The notes: generated by a model from the letters alone, not told the origin. Numbered from the stretch's first letter, positions 26,777 through 36,261 are shown. The stretch is 64,000 nt of DNA from JAUSFM01 sp964343705 (GCA_964343705.1 CAYFJX010000003.1:124001-188000), one strand, 5' to 3'. Numbers and translations are program-made.

Positions 26777-27568
26777 ATGACAGAAACACCAGTAATAAAA
26801 CACGCAGTGCGCTATTTTGCGCTATTGCATTGGTTTCGTTCTATACAGTCAGTTGCAGATATAACAGAAGCTCGTCGCCATGATAATGATTTAATTGATG
26901 AGCATTTCCAAACTTGTGACTTTGCAGTGTATGAGACTGAAGGCAGGGAAGATGGCACTTTGGAAGCATATGTTATCCTGGGGAGTGATTCACATATTGG
27001 CCCAGAAAGTATTAATCCTATTCATGCAGCGCCTGATGTTGTCGAAGGGGAATTACGAGAAACAGGTAATTATAGAGTTACGAAAGATCAACGTGTACAC
27101 ATTCAAAGAGCTATTGATGAGGGTAAGGCAGTTCGCATTTCCTACTCGGCATTGGATAACCCTGGTGGTTGTCTTTTTGTTGAAGGCGAAAAAGAAATTA
27201 GTTCTCTTGAAATCAAGGCAGCTGATCTTGCGGAATTTGCAACAGGTACTCACTACTTTAATGATGCGCAACGAGCGCTTCTTACACAATTATATCGTCA
27301 ACCAGAACTACAAGGGGCTTTACTACAACAAAAACGTAAGCGCGGTATGCGCATTGAACTATTGTCTCCTGCCTATGTAAAGGAGCATGCAGCTGATGTA
27401 CCAATTGTTCTTGGTTGTTATCTCAGTGCTGATACGCGTCATGCAAGACCCTGGGTTGAATTGCATGATAATTTCCAATTTAACACAGGGCAAGCACGAG
27501 GCTATGAGTCAGAATCACGGAACCGTTTACGTCCTCGGTCTTTAACAGGTAGTGATTCTGTAAAATAG
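26777..27568 (+). CDS. Hypothetical protein, paralogue of the gene at 25874
   Basis: A 263-residue soluble protein sharing the D-N-P-x-G and Y-F-N-x-A-Q-R core with its upstream neighbour. ATG 26777 is preferred to the TTG 6 nt before it. The N-terminal part (HAVRYFALLHWFRSIQSVAD) is helical, the centre is beta-rich. It is convergent with the subtilase gene. Function is unknown. Confidence 0.72.
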   Translation: MTETPVIKHAVRYFALLHWFRSIQSVADITEARRHDNDLIDEHFQTCDFAVYETEGREDGTLEAYVILGSDSHIGPESINPIHAAPDVVEGELRETGNYRVTKDQRVHIQRAIDEGKAVRISYSALDNPGGCLFVEGEKEISSLEIKAADLAEFATGTHYFNDAQRALLTQLYRQPELQGALLQQKRKRGMRIELLSPAYVKEHAADVPIVLGCYLSADTRHARPWVELHDNFQFNTGQARGYESESRNRLRPRSLTGSDSVK

Positions 27569-27572
27569 AACA

Positions 27573-30500
27573 CTAGAACTGAAACTTCTTATTATCATCT
27601 TCTTGATCAAAGATGTATTCTTTTTGGCCTGGAATGTTTTGCTGTACTGTTTCTGTAACTTTTTGACTTGTTTTACTGAGTTTATTTTTTACCCAGCTGA
27701 CAACATCACTTCCCCATCCAAAACTGCCCATGCCAATTTTTACTTCACTTAGGGTATCTCTATTAACTGATTGTAATTTACGTCGTCCAAGAGCTCCTAT
27801 GCCACCAATAAGTACAACTCCAATGAGTGTTAATGTTATTAATCCAAGAAGACTAAACCCTCCATCTTCTTTCAAGAGTCGTAGTGCTTTTCCGACACCA
27901 GCAATTTGTCCTGTTAGTGCGCCTGCAAGTCCTGTTTCCTCAGGTTCACCTGCTGCAACTGTTTGTTCACTTGTTGTTGTCTCTTCAGCTTCTGGTGCAC
28001 TGTCGCTTGTTGTTTCATCATTTGTTGAAGGTGCTGGCTCAGCAGGTTGTGTATTAGGGAGTGTGCTTGTTACTGCAGGTGTTGTTGGTGTGTTTGTAAC
28101 TGTAGCTGGACGGTTAATGAAAGCTCCGCCTCCACCTCCTCCACCGCCGCCTCCGCCACCACCAGAGGAGCTTGATGAAGAACTGCTACTGCTACCACTT
28201 CCTGAACTAGGACTGCTTGAAGAATTAACATTCACTAAGGTGAAACTGTTTTCTCCACTAATTTTTGTAAAGAGTACTGAGTCACAGGTTGCATTATAAT
28301 GATATGTTCCTGCAGCTACAAAACTATCTCTATATTCATAATACTGGCTTGATGCATTGTATGATGGTACAAAACTACTATTTGCAACAGTTAAAATACA
28401 CACTGCGTCTGTGATTGCACTGTTTGAAGTGCTGTTTACATAATTAATTTGGAATGTTACTGTTTCATTTGGTGCTTTGGCATTACTTGAATCAGAATCT
28501 GAAAGCAATGAAATCTCAGCGTTTGCTTCAAAACTAAAACTACTAAAGTGGTCAACACTAAAAGAGAGTGTGCTGTTGGTACAGCTAATCTGTGTACATG
28601 ACGTTGTAGTGTTTGCATTGCAAACAAATCCTGTTGCCCGAATCTTTTCTGGTGTGCTGAATATGCCGTCTGATACAATTGGTTTAGTTGGGCAGGTGAC
28701 ATTGTGGATAGTGATTATGCTATTGTTGTTGTATTCACTGCCAAGCATGCTGGTGTTTACACTTACCATTCCTTCAGCAATGGTGATTGCATTGTCAAAG
28801 TGTCGTCCACGAGCATCTTTTCCTCCAATAAAGGTCACTGATGCTTGCCCGTTTTTGTCAATGGTTATATTGGTGACATTAGCAAGTCCTGTTTCAGAAA
28901 TACCACTAAAGTCTGTGGTGTTTCCATTGAATGTTGTTGTTGCTGGAACTTGGTTAAGAGTTAGTGTGAGGTTTGTGCTCTGTGTTTGAGATAGGTTAAG
29001 GGTTGTTTGTGTAAATGTATAGTTTGCTGCTGTTGCAGTTACAGTGTGTGGTGTGTGTAGTGTTGTTGATGTTCCAAAGACTCCTTCTGATGCAAGGAAT
29101 GTTGCTTGCCCATTTGTGGTGATGATTGTTGTTTCAGTGCTTTGTGCTCCTGTTAGTGTAACATTTGTATTGAGTGTTTGACTGTTGTTGTTTTGTGTGT
29201 TTACTTGTACATACCAATTTGGTGTGATTGTTGAGGTTGTGTTTGTGCCAATACTGAAGCTGGCGTACGTTGTGTTACGCAGTGTCAGGCTTCCTCCTGA
29301 TGTTCCATTAATAGCAATGACCCCGTTCGTTATTGTTTGATTAACAAGACTGTTTGTTGCATTGTCAAAGAAAACACTTCTTGTAAAATTCTGAACATTA
29401 CAGTTTTTAATTGTTGCATCCTGTGCATTTCGTATACGGATACCTGTTCCAACACCATTTGTGTTTAGTATGTTTTTTCCATCACAATCAAGGGTGAGGT
29501 TATTTGCATTAATGTCCATGCAGGTTCTTGTCACACTCTCGCTGATGTCTGTGCTGAGGGTGTAGGTTCTATTTGCCCTGTTATATTCTTTACATCCTAA
29601 GATAAGTGCTTGCACACTTACATTGTCTTGCCCAATTTGTGAAGTCTTGTTTGTTGCTGCACAGGACACACTCCATGAATGGTTGCCTTGACTTGTAAAA
29701 AATGTTTTGTGCTCGTACGCAGCCTTAGTTGTATTATAAGTCATAACAGTGGTGCTATTGTCAAGAGTTAGATTACATGAAGCACTTAGTATGCTCAAGC
29801 CACTACTGTTTGTGTAATTTGCGTACAAGCTTACATCATCATCTACCCCAACATTGTTTGCACCACCATTAGTGTCTGTTCCATCAAAAATGTTCAGTGA
29901 TGAACTTGAAGCAAGGGTGTAATTGGTATGTCCACTGACACTTGTTACAGTAAATGTTATGTTATCTGTGTTCAAATCAGTAATGGCACAATCAGTGCAT
30001 GCAATACTATTTTTCATTATTGCTGGATTGTTTATTGTTTGATTGTAAAACGTAATTGTTACTGAGTTGTTTAATGCTGTTTCTTTAGTTTGGTTTATCA
30101 CAATATTATTTTGTGTGATGGTGATGGTGTTATTAAGGTCTGTGTTAAGAAAGTTAACACTGCCTGGGTATACAATCAAGCCACCTGTTTTTTCAATGTG
30201 GGCATTTGTTATTGATTCCAATGCGTCATATGACGACGAACTAAAATTAGTTGTCCTACCGCTAAATGCACTGAACTTTACTGGTTCTTGTATTGTTTGA
30301 ACAAGATCTAATGAATCAATTCTGGGGAATGTAAGGCCAGTGCCAGAGCTGTCAGTTATTTTTGCTCCAGTGTTTCGTAATAACGCTCGTACTTCATCAA
30401 CAGTGAGATTTCTTCCTTTGTACAATTGTGCTGCGTGGTGTGCTAATGCAACATGCCCTGCTGCGTGTGGTGCAGCCATACTTGTTCCACTAAGTGTGGT

Positions 30501-31682
30501 ATATCGTGTACTGCTGCAGCTTTGACCAGAACCACCAGCAGGGCAATCATGTTGTGCAGTTGAGTTAATAGACTGGCCAGGTGCAAGAATATCAAGGATG
30601 TTAAACCTATTAGTAAATGAAGAAATACCATCTGATTTGTCAGTTGATCCCACACTCGTTACATTTGATAAACAACTTGGGAGGGAAATCCCTGCTGTTG
30701 AACCAGAATTACCAGATGATGCAGTCACTGTAATTCCTTGACTGTAGGCTGTATTCACTGCTGTGGTAAAAGCACTAGTGCTGGGATTATTATCACAGTC
30801 ACTTGCTGTACTAAACAATCCAGTCCCAAGACTCATGGTAATAACCTGGATGCTATAATTACCTTTGTTGTTAATACAAAAATCAACACCATTAAGAATG
30901 TTTGATAAGAACGTGCTTTTGTCTTTGCCAAATACTTTTACTGATGTGATGCTTGCTTCTTTTGCAACACCAACTAGGTTATTACCAAGTCCTGCAGCTG
31001 GAGCATTTGCAGCTACACTACCAGAAACATGCGTTCCATGACCATTGGTGTCTGTTGCATTGCCAAACTCACTTGTTTGATTGTTGTTACAGCACGGTCC
31101 ATTATTGTCACAAAAACATGCCTGTGCAACAATATTGTTTTTTAGATCGGGGTGTGTTGGATCAATGCCTGAATCTACCACGCACACGCCAACTCCCTTT
31201 CCAGTTATGTTTATACCACCTACAGTGGTGTTGTGCGCGTCATCAGCATTAATTAAAGGAATTGTGTCTTCCATAAAAAGTTCAAAGGGAACATTGGGAA
31301 TTACTGATTCTACATCAGGGTGGTCTTGTAGTTCTTCTAGCTTGTCGGCTGATACTTTTGCTGAAATTGCATTGATTGTTTCATACGTGTCAACATTATC
31401 AACTTCTTCTGGATCATCAAGCACATCTTCAATTACTTCTTCTTGCACTTCTTTTATGTCCTCTTTGATTTCTTCAAAGGTCTTGTTTTCTTCAACTGTT
31501 GCAGTGCTAAAAAAAGATGTTTTTTCTTCTGGTTCTTTGAGAATAATGATGACATCATTGACTTCTTCTGGGTTTGGAATGAGGTTTTCCTGCTGTTCTG
31601 CAATGGCAAAAACAGTGGTGCATATGAGTGCTAGAAATAGTACTAGTAAGAATGAGTTTATCCTAGTATCAAATAGCTTCAT
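27573..31682 (-). CDS. Giant membrane-anchored subtilisin-like protease
   Basis: A 1369-residue S8 protease: signal peptide (SFLLVLFLALICTTVFAIA), an I9-like propeptide region to about 140, then the catalytic domain with Asp170 (VVDSGIDPTHPDL), His215 (NGHGTHVSGS), Asn325 (SSGNSG) and Ser401 (SGTSMAAPHAAGH). Residues 720-830 contain short parallel beta-helix-like repeats (IRIRNAQDATIKNCNVQNF), followed by Thr/Asn-rich beta domains, a Ser then Gly tract near 1195-1225, a Thr/Glu spacer, a membrane helix (LLGLITLTLIGVVLIGGIG) and a cytoplasmic tail. Many N-x-S/T sites suggest N-glycosylation. An AGAGGGC ribosome site precedes the ATG. It likely acts at the cell surface. Confidence 0.93.
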   Translation of the reverse strand: MKLFDTRINSFLLVLFLALICTTVFAIAEQQENLIPNPEEVNDVIIILKEPEEKTSFFSTATVEENKTFEEIKEDIKEVQEEVIEDVLDDPEEVDNVDTYETINAISAKVSADKLEELQDHPDVESVIPNVPFELFMEDTIPLINADDAHNTTVGGINITGKGVGVCVVDSGIDPTHPDLKNNIVAQACFCDNNGPCCNNNQTSEFGNATDTNGHGTHVSGSVAANAPAAGLGNNLVGVAKEASITSVKVFGKDKSTFLSNILNGVDFCINNKGNYSIQVITMSLGTGLFSTASDCDNNPSTSAFTTAVNTAYSQGITVTASSGNSGSTAGISLPSCLSNVTSVGSTDKSDGISSFTNRFNILDILAPGQSINSTAQHDCPAGGSGQSCSSTRYTTLSGTSMAAPHAAGHVALAHHAAQLYKGRNLTVDEVRALLRNTGAKITDSSGTGLTFPRIDSLDLVQTIQEPVKFSAFSGRTTNFSSSSYDALESITNAHIEKTGGLIVYPGSVNFLNTDLNNTITITQNNIVINQTKETALNNSVTITFYNQTINNPAIMKNSIACTDCAITDLNTDNITFTVTSVSGHTNYTLASSSSLNIFDGTDTNGGANNVGVDDDVSLYANYTNSSGLSILSASCNLTLDNSTTVMTYNTTKAAYEHKTFFTSQGNHSWSVSCAATNKTSQIGQDNVSVQALILGCKEYNRANRTYTLSTDISESVTRTCMDINANNLTLDCDGKNILNTNGVGTGIRIRNAQDATIKNCNVQNFTRSVFFDNATNSLVNQTITNGVIAINGTSGGSLTLRNTTYASFSIGTNTTSTITPNWYVQVNTQNNNSQTLNTNVTLTGAQSTETTIITTNGQATFLASEGVFGTSTTLHTPHTVTATAANYTFTQTTLNLSQTQSTNLTLTLNQVPATTTFNGNTTDFSGISETGLANVTNITIDKNGQASVTFIGGKDARGRHFDNAITIAEGMVSVNTSMLGSEYNNNSIITIHNVTCPTKPIVSDGIFSTPEKIRATGFVCNANTTTSCTQISCTNSTLSFSVDHFSSFSFEANAEISLLSDSDSSNAKAPNETVTFQINYVNSTSNSAITDAVCILTVANSSFVPSYNASSQYYEYRDSFVAAGTYHYNATCDSVLFTKISGENSFTLVNVNSSSSPSSGSGSSSSSSSSSSGGGGGGGGGGGGGAFINRPATVTNTPTTPAVTSTLPNTQPAEPAPSTNDETTSDSAPEAEETTTSEQTVAAGEPEETGLAGALTGQIAGVGKALRLLKEDGGFSLLGLITLTLIGVVLIGGIGALGRRKLQSVNRDTLSEVKIGMGSFGWGSDVVSWVKNKLSKTSQKVTETVQQNIPGQKEYIFDQEDDNKKFQF

Positions 31683-31767
31683 CTATGCCCTCTTTAGACT
31701 TTTTTAGGCATATTTGAGGCTTTCTTCTTTATAAATATTGTTATGAGTGTGTAAGGTGAATTGCTGT

Positions 31768-32520
31768 TTAGAATCCTCTATGTTCTTTCAGCACTTCATA
31801 TGCTTCTGCTATTTTCTTGAATTCTTCTTCTTTTTCTTTGTCATCAGGGTGTCGATCAGGATGGGTATCCATTGCAATCTGACGATATGTTGTCTTTATT
31901 TCATCATCACTTGTATCTTTTGGTAATCCAAGTCGTTCATATGCCTGCCTAGGTGTTAGTTTTTGTTTTGGTAAATGAAGTCCTGTTTGTGTATCCCTGT
32001 ATTTATCGAATATGGGTCTGATTCTATGGCTCAAGGGGTATATCAGGTGAAATGCACCAGCTGCAATGTCTACCCATTCACTTAACCTGGCGTATGTTTT
32101 GCTTTTTTCTCGTAACTTTGTGTCAAGGCTGGAGAGTGCACTCAGTGTTTTATCTTTTATTCCATACCTCTTTTGTAGTTGAACAAAGGTAAACTCAACA
32201 GTGTGGAGCCATCCTGCATGATACCACCAGTTTTCTAAAGATGTTTCAACACCATCATATGTCCCATTGATTAGTATTGTCGCATCATACATGGTGGCAG
32301 TCCATCGCAGGTAGAATGTTCGCCAAATCTGGAAAGCATGGTGTTTTCCTAATCGCCTTTCCAAGTCTTGTTTCTCACTTTCAGTCTCAGCCTGTGCCTC
32401 TTTAATCATCTTTTCCCTTGTTCTCTTTCCTGCGTCTGCTATGTCATCACCAAACCCCCAGTAGAAAGCACTGTCTATTGGATGCTTGACTATCTGTCCA
32501 AGTGTTTTCTTAATTCCCAT
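31768..32520 (-). CDS. J-domain protein (C-terminal DnaJ domain)
   Basis: A 250-residue protein whose last 65 residues form a J-domain: RQAYERLGLPKDTSDDEIKT, the HPD motif in MDTHPDRHPDD, and FKKIAEAYEVLKEH. It should stimulate an Hsp70/DnaK ATPase. The N-terminal 185 residues are helical and not a known DnaJ region, with FQIWRTFYLRWTATMYDATI possibly membrane-associated. TATA TTTATTAA about 27 nt upstream supports the start. It lies beside the lytic enzyme pair, but under its own promoter. Confidence 0.88.
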   Translation of the reverse strand: MGIKKTLGQIVKHPIDSAFYWGFGDDIADAGKRTREKMIKEAQAETESEKQDLERRLGKHHAFQIWRTFYLRWTATMYDATILINGTYDGVETSLENWWYHAGWLHTVEFTFVQLQKRYGIKDKTLSALSSLDTKLREKSKTYARLSEWVDIAAGAFHLIYPLSHRIRPIFDKYRDTQTGLHLPKQKLTPRQAYERLGLPKDTSDDEIKTTYRQIAMDTHPDRHPDDKEKEEEFKKIAEAYEVLKEHRGF

Positions 32521-32585
32521 TGTATCATGTTATGTATTCGGTGTTAATAAATGAAATCATTATATCTTACGGATATACCTAAAAA

Positions 32586-33608
32586 TTACTTCTGCACCTT
32601 TACACCAAAACTCCCAGGACTTTCAAGAATTCTCTCTGTAGCACGAACCTTGGGAACATAATTATAATTTTCTCCAGTGCCCCTTCGAGGAACATCCCAG
32701 TAACTACCACCACTTCTTTTAGTCCATTTTTTCATATTTCCTGGGCCACCGTTGTAGGCTCCGATTGCAGTGTCCCAGTCATCAAACTTGTTTTGCAAGT
32801 GACGCAGGTATTTTGCAGCGCATGCAATTGATTTGTAAGGGTTGTTTCGCTGATCAATGCCCCCGCCAACTTTCATTTTACAAAAACCGCGTGCAGTTCC
32901 TGGCATGAATTGTGCAATGCCTCCTGCACCGGCATGACTTTTAACTTTTGTTCTTCCACAACTTTCAACAGTGAGAACTGCTGCCAACACTTCATAATCA
33001 ACATCATGGTCATCAGATGCTTTCTCAATTGTTTTGTCATATTGTAAGACTCGTTTAAAACACCGCTGCGGAATTTTTCTGTCAAGTTGAAAGTCAATCA
33101 TACTTTGAATTCTTGCTTCCCGAGTTGGGTTTAATCCAAGATATCCCATTACTCGTGTTATGGTTCCTTTAATTTCATAATACGCACTTTTGGTTTGTCC
33201 TGTTATGCTAAAGCCTGATAGCCCAAGTGCAGTGACAAGTGCCATTGTTTTTGCCATGCCTGCTCGTCGTGTTTTTGGTTGGTGGCGTACCCATTTATGG
33301 ATTCTTTTGCCTACTTTGTTTTCAAACCACCTATAATGACCATCTTTTTTCTTGTCAGCGTATACTCTTCGTCGAGAAAATCCAATTCTGTTCAAGTACA
33401 CCCAACCAACACCTGCAAGCATGCTTAAGGCACAGTATGTTTCAGCAGCAACCGGGGGTAATGATGATGCAACTGTTGCGGCTGTTGCAACGTAGCCAAC
33501 ATTAGCAGCAGCTTGTGCAATTTTTGGATCTACTTCTGTGCTGATTACTTTTGGCCACTTTTTTGCTCGTAGTTCTTTGAGCCATTGTGGTGTTGTTCGT
33601 TTTGCCAT
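32586..33608 (-). CDS. Membrane-anchored lytic transglycosylase (SLT domain)
   Basis: A 340-residue protein with a family-1 lytic transglycosylase domain at about 190-330: catalytic Glu215 (VLTVESCG), GIAQFMPGTA at 230-239, AYNGGPG at 284-290 and ENYNYVPKV at 313-321. Such enzymes cleave the MurNAc-GlcNAc bond of peptidoglycan. The N-terminal 150 residues carry two or three hydrophobic segments and match the N-terminus of the upstream M23 protein. GTG 33617 is possible, but ATG 33608 is chosen. It begins directly after the M23 gene, in one operon. Archaea do not normally have peptidoglycan, so the target is uncertain. Confidence 0.93.
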   Translation of the reverse strand: MAKRTTPQWLKELRAKKWPKVISTEVDPKIAQAAANVGYVATAATVASSLPPVAAETYCALSMLAGVGWVYLNRIGFSRRRVYADKKKDGHYRWFENKVGKRIHKWVRHQPKTRRAGMAKTMALVTALGLSGFSITGQTKSAYYEIKGTITRVMGYLGLNPTREARIQSMIDFQLDRKIPQRCFKRVLQYDKTIEKASDDHDVDYEVLAAVLTVESCGRTKVKSHAGAGGIAQFMPGTARGFCKMKVGGGIDQRNNPYKSIACAAKYLRHLQNKFDDWDTAIGAYNGGPGNMKKWTKRSGGSYWDVPRRGTGENYNYVPKVRATERILESPGSFGVKVQK

Positions 33609-33617
33609 GTGTTTCAC

Positions 33618-34565
33618 TTATTTTTCAAAAGGTGTTACTTGCTTACCATTTACATATACTTCAAAGTGTAGGTGTGGTCCTGTTGATCGTCCTGTGCTTC
33701 CACATTCAGCAATTTTGTCTCCTTTTTGAACTTTGAATGTAGTTTTTGGTTTACATTTTGAAGGAACTTCAAGAGATCCTTTTTTGAGATGTAAGTATCG
33801 TGTCTTTACTTTTTTGCCGTTTATTTTTCCATGATTAAGGAGTATTTCAACGCCATTGTTGTGGTTACCATACGCGTTTTTACAGTACCCTGCTTTTTCA
33901 ACATAGCCATATTCAGCTGCGTAGATTGCTTCGCCCAAACATGCTGCAGGTGCTTTGCTTGTAATATCTGTTCCTTTATGTCGTCCACCTCTTCTTCCAA
34001 AATAATCTGATATGTGTGAGTCTTCATCCATGGGGTATGCCAGTCCAAACCTCATGGTACGGTTGCCTAAAGGATCATAATTTTTCCTTTTTCCTGGGAC
34101 TTTCCCTGTTTTTACAACAAGCTTTTCAAGACCAGAATATTTGTAGAAATCTTTAGCAATTGGTTTTACTGTTTCAACTAGGTTGTAACCTGGCCATGCA
34201 ATTGCAGCTGCTAGTGCTGCTGATTTTAGAACGCCTGCTCCAGCTCTTTGTGGCCTGTGTTTTGCTAGTTTTTCAACTTGTTTTGCAAGATTGTTGGTGT
34301 GCCATTGCTTTCTGAAATAGAGTCTTCGTTTGTTAAAGAGCAGTCTGTTCATAACCACATAACTAGCACCTAGTGCTGCTCCAAGCAAGCCTTTGGTAAA
34401 ATTACCTGTTGTTGCAAATGCAGGTCCTATGAGTGAAGCAGCGTATAAAGGCCATAAATTTGCTGCTATCCTGGCTAGTTTTGGATCAGCTTTTTTGCTC
34501 ATGCCTGAAGGCCATTCTCCTTGCTCCATTTCTCTAGCCCATTTTGGCTGTTCTGACCCACTCAT
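33618..34565 (-). CDS. Membrane-anchored M23 (LytM-type) peptidase
   Basis: A 315-residue protein with a C-terminal M23 metallopeptidase domain: His196 and Asp200 in GRHKGTD, His259 in RYLHL, and His298/His300 in GPHLHFE provide the zinc ligands and catalytic His. M23 enzymes cut peptide cross-bridges in bacterial walls. The N-terminal 125 residues (DPKLARIAAN, NRLLFNKRRLY, KHRPQRAGAGVLKSAALA) are homologous to the N-terminus of the transglycosylase downstream. ATG 34565 is preferred to TTG 34574 because TATTTAA centred near 34592 lies 27 nt upstream. Confidence 0.93.
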   Translation of the reverse strand: MSGSEQPKWAREMEQGEWPSGMSKKADPKLARIAANLWPLYAASLIGPAFATTGNFTKGLLGAALGASYVVMNRLLFNKRRLYFRKQWHTNNLAKQVEKLAKHRPQRAGAGVLKSAALAAAIAWPGYNLVETVKPIAKDFYKYSGLEKLVVKTGKVPGKRKNYDPLGNRTMRFGLAYPMDEDSHISDYFGRRGGRHKGTDITSKAPAACLGEAIYAAEYGYVEKAGYCKNAYGNHNNGVEILLNHGKINGKKVKTRYLHLKKGSLEVPSKCKPKTTFKVQKGDKIAECGSTGRSTGPHLHFEVYVNGKQVTPFEK

Positions 34566-34639
34566 GGTGTCCAAGGGTGTAGGAATGCTATTTAAGGCTT
34601 TCCAAGAATAACTACGTGTAAGTGGTACAAAGGGAAAGG

Positions 34640-34647
34640 TTTATAAA
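34640..34647 (+). promoter_or_regulatory. TATA box of the frameshifted gene at 34669
   Basis: TTTATAAA centred 25.5 nt from the ATG at 34669. This points to a leaderless start there rather than at the first in-frame ATG, 34719. Confidence 0.65.
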
Positions 34648-34668
34648 GGGTATTTATTCCCTTTTACC

Positions 34669-35276
34669 ATGGCAACAAAACAAGTTCTACAACGCTTGAT
34701 GAGCAATTTGCTGACCTTATGGTGGGTGCAGCCTATGCACCACAAAGTGCTGAATTACTAACATTTGATGAAGTAGTTGAAGCGGGGAAAGAAGCATTAC
34801 TTGATCCACAAGCAGTGCGTAGTGTTGTTGAAGGGTATGGTGTTCCAGATCCAGAGAATCAACTCTTTGGATGGGAAGCTACCTATGACCTTTTTGAGCA
34901 AGTTGCTCAGCGAGAAATAGCAAGTCTAGACCGTCAAACACAAGCACTTGTTGCTCCACAAGGTCCCACATTATGGGAACGTATTTGTGGGGTAGCTGAC
35001 AAAGTTGCTGATGCTGTTGGACAACTTCCTTTGAACCCAATGCCTGCTTATGCGCAGCATATGAGATCAATGATGGCAAGCCTTGCTTTTGGAGTCTTAG
35101 TATATGGAACAGCTGACCAACCTACTATGATGCTCCCTCCAAAACAAGAACCAATCACTCAGAATGTTGAAGTTGATTGCCCATCTGCAGGACCAGAAAA
35201 ATACAAGATTGGTGGCACTGTTGTTGAACTGCCTGTTATTCAGCAATGTACTGTAGATAACACAACTTACATATGA
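34669..35276 (+). pseudogene. Hypothetical gene with apparent 1-nt frameshift near its start
   Basis: The open frame without a shift begins at 34719 (185 residues, MVGAAYAPQSAELL onward). The frame continues sensibly upstream (TSSTTLDEQFADLM) but has no start codon there. ATG 34669, with a TATA box at the right distance, is in a different frame and would join perfectly if one A were added to the ACAAAAC run at 34676-34682, giving MATKTSSTTLDEQ. So this is either a sequencing or assembly error or a recent frameshift. The protein is mostly helical, with one hydrophobic stretch (SMMASLAFGVLVYGTA) near its C-terminal third and two Cys; no family is recognised. Confidence 0.6.
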
Positions 35277-35291
35277 ATACCTTAATTTTTT

Positions 35292-36209
35292 CTACTGAAA
35301 AAACTTATACCCAATCATTTTATACACAAGCTTTGCAGTTGTAAAATCAGCATGAGGTAATTCTTTTTGTGGTGCAAGTTCTACAACATCACAGCCAACA
35401 ACATCTGTTTCTTTAAACACACGACGTAAAAGCTTGAGTGTTGGGTACCATTCCATGCCCCCGGGTTCGGGTGTTCCAGTTGTCGGAATAATGCTTGGGT
35501 CAAACGCGTCAATGTCAAAGGTGATAAAAACTTTTTTTCCACGTAATTTCTCAATAACTTTTTCCATCCATGCGTCATCACCACGTTTGCTTGCAGGAAC
35601 AATATCTTTTGCATAAAAAATACTCGTGGAAACAGTGCCGTCCTTGATGTACTTTACTTCTTCAATGTCTTGACTTCTAATGCCAACCTGCACAATATCT
35701 TTTGTCTGTTCACTGATTCTTCGCATCACTGCAGCATGGCTGTACTTAGTGTTGTGGTATTTATCACGCAGATCACTGTGTGCATCAATTTGTAAAACAG
35801 CAAGGTCATCAAACTTTTCTTTGAGTGCATTAAAGATTCCTTGGCTTACTGAATGTTCTCCTCCGAGTCCAATGACAAATTTATTATCTTCCAATAATTG
35901 TTGCGTGCGTTGCTGGATTTCTTGCATCATTGCTTCAGGAGTTTCCTTTACAACAACAGGGTTAACAGTGGCAATACCCACTGTATGTAATTCCTTTTCA
36001 AGCTCTTCATCGTACAATTCAATAAACGCAGATGCGTTAATAATTGCCTGAGGTCCTTTAGCTGTACCAGCGCCATAACTTACTGTTCCTTCATAGGGGA
36101 TTGGCAGAATTGCAACTTTAGCCTTTTCATAGTCACAGAATTCTTTGGGGACTTCAGGTCCTCCAATGCCTAAAAAGGAGTCTACTTTCTCTAAATCATC
36201 AGCTGTCAT
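35292..36209 (-). CDS. speB: Agmatinase/arginase-family ureohydrolase
   Basis: A 305-residue dimanganese hydrolase that releases urea, most likely from agmatine to give putrescine. All metal motifs are present: GGEHS with His119, DAHSDLRD with Asp142, His144 and Asp146, and DIDAFDPS with Asp232 and Asp234. TGTPEPGG is the usual C-terminal loop. The length and the TIPYEG-like N-terminus fit archaeal agmatinases. Its Mn need links it loosely to the metal transporter at the start of the window. It diverges from the Cys-cluster gene with a shared TATA-like box. Confidence 0.9.
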   Translation of the reverse strand: MTADDLEKVDSFLGIGGPEVPKEFCDYEKAKVAILPIPYEGTVSYGAGTAKGPQAIINASAFIELYDEELEKELHTVGIATVNPVVVKETPEAMMQEIQQRTQQLLEDNKFVIGLGGEHSVSQGIFNALKEKFDDLAVLQIDAHSDLRDKYHNTKYSHAAVMRRISEQTKDIVQVGIRSQDIEEVKYIKDGTVSTSIFYAKDIVPASKRGDDAWMEKVIEKLRGKKVFITFDIDAFDPSIIPTTGTPEPGGMEWYPTLKLLRRVFKETDVVGCDVVELAPQKELPHADFTTAKLVYKMIGYKFFQ

Positions 36210-36231
36210 ACTTAAACGGGTAGCCCAAAGG

Positions 36232-36239
36232 GTTAAATA
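36232..36239. promoter_or_regulatory. Shared TATA-like box between divergent genes 36209(-) and 36262(+)
   Basis: GTTAAATA, centred at 36235.5, is 26.5 bp from each ATG; the starts are 53 bp apart. The reverse strand reads TATTTAAC. Confidence 0.6.
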
Positions 36240-36261
36240 CCTTTGCTTTTTCCCCTGGTGT

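Noticed and set aside
27730..28299. 189-residue plus-strand frame antisense to the subtilase stalk
   Set aside because: Its Pro and Val/Leu runs mirror the Gly and Ser runs of the true gene.
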